Origin: Motiliproteus sp965230185
GTDB lineage: Bacteria; Pseudomonadota; Gammaproteobacteria; Pseudomonadales; Balneatricaceae
Length of the DNA stretch: 64,000 nt
Direction: 5' to 3'
Assembly: GCA_965230185.1 (NCBI GenBank)
Contig: OZ245995.1
Location: forward strand, 186,001-250,000
Of the stretch, positions 63,108 to 64,000 are shown piece by piece. How positions within the stretch are numbered: the first letter of the stretch is position 1; each line of letters begins with the position of its first letter. Under the pieces are notes generated by a model. It was not told the origin of the DNA. It did no database searches and saw nothing but the letters and a program-made list of their open reading frames with translations. The translations under genes and the position numbers were made by a program.

Positions 63108-63911
63108 ATGCTGGTCTATCCGCAGATCGACCCGATCGCTCTTGAGCTGGGACCGCTGAAGATTCACTGGTACGGGCTGATGTATCTGATCGGTTTTGCC
63201 GGTGCCTGGTGGCTGGCAACCTGGCGGGCAGGGCGTCCTGGTTCCAACTGGACTAAAGAGCAGGTCTCGGACCTGATCTTTTTCGGTGCCGTCGGTGTTA
63301 TTCTCGGTGGTCGCTTTGGCTATGTGGTGTTCTATAACTTCGAGCAGTTTATCGCCGATCCGCTGTGGTTATTCCGCATCTGGGAGGGGGGGATGGCCTT
63401 CCATGGCGGCCTGATCGGTGTGCTGGTCGCCTTCTGGTGGTTCGGTCGTAAATATCACAAGAGCTTTTTTGAAGTCGCGGATTTCACCGCGCCGCTGGTG
63501 CCGGTGGGGCTGGGCGCCGGTCGGATTGGCAACTTTATCGGCGGTGAGCTCTGGGGGCGCGCCACCGATGTCCCCTGGGGGATGGTATTTCCAAGGGCTG
63601 ACGATCTGGCCCGGCATCCGTCGCAGCTCTACCAGTTTGCCCTTGAAGGGGTGGCTCTGTTTACCCTGCTGTGGTTGTTTTCATCCAGGCCGCGACCGGC
63701 TATGGCGGTCTCGGGGGTGTTTCTGATCGGCTACGGTTGCTTTCGATTTATCGTCGAATTCTTCCGTCAGCCCGATGCCCAGCTGGGCTATATCGCCTTC
63801 GACTGGCTGACCATGGGCCAGCTGCTGTCGACACCGATGATTGCTGCCGGTATGGTGCTGTGCTGGCTTGCTTATAATCGACACTCTGCTGAGAAGATGG
63901 AGAAACGCTGA
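63108..63911 (+). CDS. lgt: Prolipoprotein diacylglyceryl transferase
   Basis: Inner-membrane enzyme that puts diacylglycerol on lipoprotein cysteines, the first step of lipoprotein maturation. 267 residues, seven membrane segments. HWYGLMYLIGF, MAFHGGLIGVL (catalytic His), and the Lgt signature GAGRIGNFIGGELWGR are intact. thyA follows after one base, an arrangement shared with E. coli (lgt-thyA). Confidence 0.97.
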   Translation: MLVYPQIDPIALELGPLKIHWYGLMYLIGFAGAWWLATWRAGRPGSNWTKEQVSDLIFFGAVGVILGGRFGYVVFYNFEQFIADPLWLFRIWEGGMAFHGGLIGVLVAFWWFGRKYHKSFFEVADFTAPLVPVGLGAGRIGNFIGGELWGRATDVPWGMVFPRADDLARHPSQLYQFALEGVALFTLLWLFSSRPRPAMAVSGVFLIGYGCFRFIVEFFRQPDAQLGYIAFDWLTMGQLLSTPMIAAGMVLCWLAYNRHSAEKMEKR

Positions 63912-63912
63912 T

Positions 63913-64000
63913 ATGCGGCAGTATCTGGATCTGATGCGTCACGTCCGTGAAAACGGTACCTTCAAGGGAGACCGTACCGGTACCGGTACTCTGAGCGTTT
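63913..64000 (+). CDS. thyA: Thymidylate synthase, 5' part only
   Basis: The first 29 codons: MRQYLDLMRHVRENG then GDRTGTGTLSVF. This is the start of ThyA (dUMP to dTMP with methylene-THF); the family's RTGTGT folate/phosphate-binding motif is present. The frame runs off the window. It starts one base after the lgt stop and is probably co-transcribed with it. Confidence 0.95.
   Translation, partial: MRQYLDLMRHVRENGTFKGDRTGTGTLSV

Overview
This is a chromosomal window from a gammaproteobacterium. The signs are an rrn operon of the 16S-tRNA-Ile-tRNA-Ala-23S-5S type with a full anti-Shine-Dalgarno end, class-typical housekeeping genes (hemC-D-X-Y, zapA/6S RNA/fau, pepP-ubiH-ubiI-gcvTH, nudE/yrfG-hslR-hslO-pckA, rppH-ptsP), a CbrA-like symporter-kinase and a Cpx-like stress system. 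GC-rich coding and Pseudomonas-like arrangements (rpiA divergent from ilvA, argH divergent from hemC) point to the Oceanospirillales/Pseudomonadales side of the class, for example a marine relative of Marinobacterium; the genus cannot be fixed by eye. No prophage, insertion sequence, CRISPR array or defence island was seen. This is core genome with unusual details.

Layout. 1-1.5 kb: 3' end of mutM, then thiD. 1.5-7.4 kb: a complete rrn operon with tandem promoters, boxA sites, processing stems and an odd 16S-23S spacer (terminator-like hairpin, broken tRNA-Ile copy, structured insert between the two good tRNAs). 7.6-16.9 kb: a CHASE-domain NarL-type kinase, a large AsmA-like DUF748 protein with 43-residue repeats, a CueR-like regulator, rpiA, ilvA, a YceI protein and an unknown membrane protein. 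17-21.7 kb: CpxA/CpxR-like pair with a divergent CpxP/Spy-like chaperone, a membrane protein and NnrS. 21.9-32.9 kb: sodB, a small cysteine-bearing exported protein, cysQ, nudE, yrfG, hslR, hslO, pckA, trxA, rho, ubiD and a fre-like flavin reductase. 32.9-39.6 kb: haem operon hemCDXY, argH, a GcvR-like ACT protein. 39.8-46.8 kb: an AEC transporter, then a signalling block of a bacteriohemerythrin-PAS kinase, a 58-residue membrane protein and a CbrA-like symporter-GAF-PAS kinase. 47-56.5 kb: a 41-residue membrane protein, fau, 6S RNA, zapA and a ZapB-like gene, then ygfB, pepP, ubiH, ubiI, gcvT, gcvH and rlmI. 56.7-64 kb: tas, a HAD hydrolase, rppH, ptsP, an NRDE protein, a TauE/SafE permease, lgt and the start of thyA.

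Themes. Three genes serve ubiquinone synthesis (ubiD, ubiH, ubiI); four serve late haem synthesis; trxA, hslR, hslO, sodB and the Cpx block handle redox and envelope stress. The most unusual material is the two-kinase block at 40.8-46.8 kb, whose kinase cores look like duplicates of each other and which has no response regulator nearby, and the rrn spacer. The gcv cluster keeps gcvT and gcvH but has rlmI where gcvP would be expected.
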